The notes beneath the pieces are model-generated. The model ran no database searches, was not told the DNA's origin, and saw nothing but the letters and a program-made list of their open reading frames with translations. The position numbers and the translations under genes are program-made. A stretch of DNA of 7,646 nt from an uncultured Coriobacteriaceae bacterium (GTDB lineage: Bacteria; Actinomycetota; Coriobacteriia; Coriobacteriales; QAMH01). The stretch is from NCBI GenBank assembly GCA_902783175.1, contig CACZQA010000141.1, forward strand, positions 1 through 7,646. The letters are read 5' to 3'. Positions 6,397-7,646 of this stretch are shown piece after piece. Numbering within the stretch: position 1 is the first letter of the stretch; each line of letters starts with the position of its first letter.

Positions 6397-7323
6397 TTAG
6401 CTGGTGAACTCGATGAGCTTGGCAGCGACCTGCTTCTTGCGCGAGAGCACGCCGGGCATCCAGACGGGGCCTTCGGCAAACGAGATGCCGAACGCGTCTT
6501 CGATGAACTTGATGTCACCCGCGCCGATGAAGTCGGAGCCTTCCTGGATGATGTCGGTGAGCAGCATGAGCGCGGCATCGTAGCCGCCGTCTGCCTGCAC
6601 CTTCTCGACCTGGGCGGCTATCTCTGCCGTGCGGGAGCGCAGCCCCTCGAGGTCGACGGTCTCGTACTGGGCGATCCAGACCTTCTTGCCGCCGAAGTTG
6701 AACTCCTTGGAGTCGCGGCTGCAGATCTCCTCGACGGTGACGTCGTCGTCTCCGCCGCGGGACTTGAACAGCTTCATGCCGAACTCCACGGGATCGACGC
6801 CGACGATGGCGCTCAGGCGCTCGACGATGGTGCGGTCTTCCTCGGTGGCGGTGGGCGACTTCAGGATGACCGTGTCGGTGAGCACGGCGGCGAGCAGGCG
6901 CGCGGCCGCGTCCTTCTCGATTTCGATTCCGTAGTAGTCGAAGATCTTCGTGATGATGGAGCAGGTCGAGCCGAGCGGCAGGTTGATGAACGTGATCGGC
7001 GCGGCGGTGCTCACGTCGGCGATGCGATGGTGGTCGACGATCTCGACTACCTCTGCCTTGTCGATGCCCGCGACCGCCTGTCCAAGCTCGTTGTGGTCGG
7101 TCAGGATAATCTTCTGCCCCTCGTCGACATGGTCGATAAGCTCGGGGGCCTCGACGCCGAACTCGGTAAAGACGAGCTCGGACTCGGCGGGCAGCGGGCC
7201 CAGGCGAACCGCCTTGTAGTGGTTGTCGCCGTCGAGCTTGTTCTTGAGATCTGCCAACACGGATGCGGACATGATCGCGTCGTTATCCGGGTTGCGATGC
7301 CCCACGACAAAGATTTCAGCCAT
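6397..7323 (-). CDS. ppaC: Manganese-dependent inorganic pyrophosphatase (family II, DHH)
   Basis: This soluble enzyme hydrolyses pyrophosphate to two phosphates, pulling biosynthetic reactions such as tRNA charging and DNA/RNA synthesis forward. The protein is 308 aa, the canonical family II length without the inserted regulatory CBS domains found in some anaerobes. The DHH domain metal ligands are all visible: H9, D13 and D15 in VGHRNPDNDAI, D76 in ILTDHNE, H98-H99 in VDHHR and D150 in LTDTVILKSPT. These match the Bacillus subtilis enzyme with offsets of one or less. The C-terminal DHHA2 domain carries the substrate-binding SRKKQ motif (294-298). The ATG has AGGAGG six bases upstream and a TATAAT box about 35 bases upstream. 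A strong terminator follows, so it is probably monocistronic. Confidence 0.97.
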   Translation of the reverse strand: MAEIFVVGHRNPDNDAIMSASVLADLKNKLDGDNHYKAVRLGPLPAESELVFTEFGVEAPELIDHVDEGQKIILTDHNELGQAVAGIDKAEVVEIVDHHRIADVSTAAPITFINLPLGSTCSIITKIFDYYGIEIEKDAAARLLAAVLTDTVILKSPTATEEDRTIVERLSAIVGVDPVEFGMKLFKSRGGDDDVTVEEICSRDSKEFNFGGKKVWIAQYETVDLEGLRSRTAEIAAQVEKVQADGGYDAALMLLTDIIQEGSDFIGAGDIKFIEDAFGISFAEGPVWMPGVLSRKKQVAAKLIEFTS

Positions 7324-7329
7324 TAAAAT

Positions 7330-7362
7330 CCTCCTAGACTTAGGTTAGCAGCGCAGATTATA
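7330..7362 (-). promoter_or_regulatory. ppaC: ppaC -10 box and ribosome binding site
   Basis: A perfect TATAAT (7357-7362) lies in the gap between the helicase gene and ppaC. A start site near 7350 gives a short leader of about 27 bases ending in AGGAGG (7330-7335), six bases from the ATG. The -35 is poor: GAGAAA with a 16-base spacer matches only three of six positions, so promoter strength or an activator cannot be judged by eye. Confidence 0.65.
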
Positions 7363-7415
7363 CCGCGCATGCACGCACTTTCTCGCGCCGTAACGCGCCC
7401 AATGGACATGAGTTG

Positions 7416-7646
7416 CTACTTGTTCTGATCGAGCTTGACGATGGGCGCATAGCCCTTCAGGAGCTTCTTCGTCTTGCCGGACTTCGAGAAGCGGATGGTC
7501 ATCTTGTCGCCGTCGATGGCGAGAATCTGCCCGATTCCGAAGGTCTTGTGGTCGACCTTGTCGCCCACGGCGAAGACGTCGCTTTCGGCGGCCTGCTTGA
7601 AACGCGGCCCCGAGCTCTTCTCCTTGTCCGCGCCCTTGCCGTACAC
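7416..7646 (-). CDS. pcrA: ATP-dependent DNA helicase PcrA/UvrD, C-terminal tail (cut by right edge)
   Basis: Only the last 76 codons are in the window; the GTG at the very edge is an internal valine codon, not a start. The visible part has a charged linker (about 1-26) and then a small Tudor-like C-terminal domain: VFAVGDKVDHKTFGIGQIL followed by DKMTIRFSKSGKTKKLLKGY and APIVKL. This pattern, a (V/K)GDxVxHxxFGxGxV strand pair ending in LLxxxAPI, is the conserved C-terminal domain of PcrA/UvrD helicases, which in Bacillus and E. coli contacts RNA polymerase during transcription-coupled repair. The helicase motifs themselves are outside the window, so function is inferred from the tail alone. 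The TAG stop is 92 bases before ppaC, and no clear terminator is seen in that gap. Confidence 0.85.
   Translation of the reverse strand: MYGKGADKEKSSGPRFKQAAESDVFAVGDKVDHKTFGIGQILAIDGDKMTIRFSKSGKTKKLLKGYAPIVKLDQNK

Noticed and set aside
5313..6578. A minus-strand open frame of 421 codons overlapping mscS and the ends of ppaC and argS
   Set aside because: It is Arg/Ser-rich out-of-frame translation that runs through the intergenic terminator and promoter region; the MscS and PpaC frames explain the sequence.
7376..7415. A possible hairpin terminator after the helicase gene
   Set aside because: The GCGC-type inverted repeat is only about 4 bp long and no T-tract follows on the minus strand.

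Overview
The window is GC-rich and coding-dense. It carries eight genes, all on the minus strand, so transcription runs from the right edge to the left. Two are cut by the window edges: the pcrA/uvrD helicase on the right and gatA on the left. The others are intact housekeeping genes. There are no RNA genes, mobile elements, CRISPR arrays, repeats or phage signs, and no gene-free stretch longer than about 105 bases.

Organism: the gene order argS-lysA-hom is the classic actinobacterial arrangement, and the GC-rich codon use agrees. However, the window also has a family II (DHH-type) pyrophosphatase and a GatCAB amidotransferase. In addition, hom is followed by gatC-gatA rather than the thrC-thrB-rho run of Corynebacterium and Mycobacterium. 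Together these suggest a deep-branching, probably anaerobic actinobacterium such as a member of the Coriobacteriia (Eggerthella/Collinsella relatives). This is an inference from gene content, not a sequence match.

Layout, in the direction of transcription: (1) the C-terminal tail of a PcrA/UvrD-type helicase (7646 to 7416); (2) a 92-base gap with a perfect TATAAT box and a strong ribosome site, leading into ppaC, a manganese-dependent inorganic pyrophosphatase (7323 to 6397); (3) a strong intrinsic terminator (6374 to 6332), with a small MscS-type mechanosensitive channel gene starting almost directly behind it (6325 to 5528); (4) a 105-base gap with a probable promoter, then a tight five-gene run argS-lysA-hom-gatC-gatA with gaps of 22, 27, 4 and -1 bases, running off the left edge.

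How the genes fit together: the five-gene run looks like one operon joining aminoacyl-tRNA supply (ArgS and the Glu/Asp-tRNA amidotransferase GatCAB) to the aspartate-family pathway (homoserine dehydrogenase for Thr/Met, diaminopimelate decarboxylase for Lys). PpaC removes the pyrophosphate released by tRNA charging and nucleic-acid synthesis. MscS protects the cell from hypo-osmotic shock and is not obviously linked to the rest.

Two starts need care. The longest argS frame begins upstream of a likely promoter, and the real start is probably the GTG at 5422. The hom start is probably the ATG at 2247, behind a strong Shine-Dalgarno, not the ATG at 2274. I looked for an undescribed system on both strands and found none. 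The long plus-strand open frames are explained by codon avoidance in the real genes.
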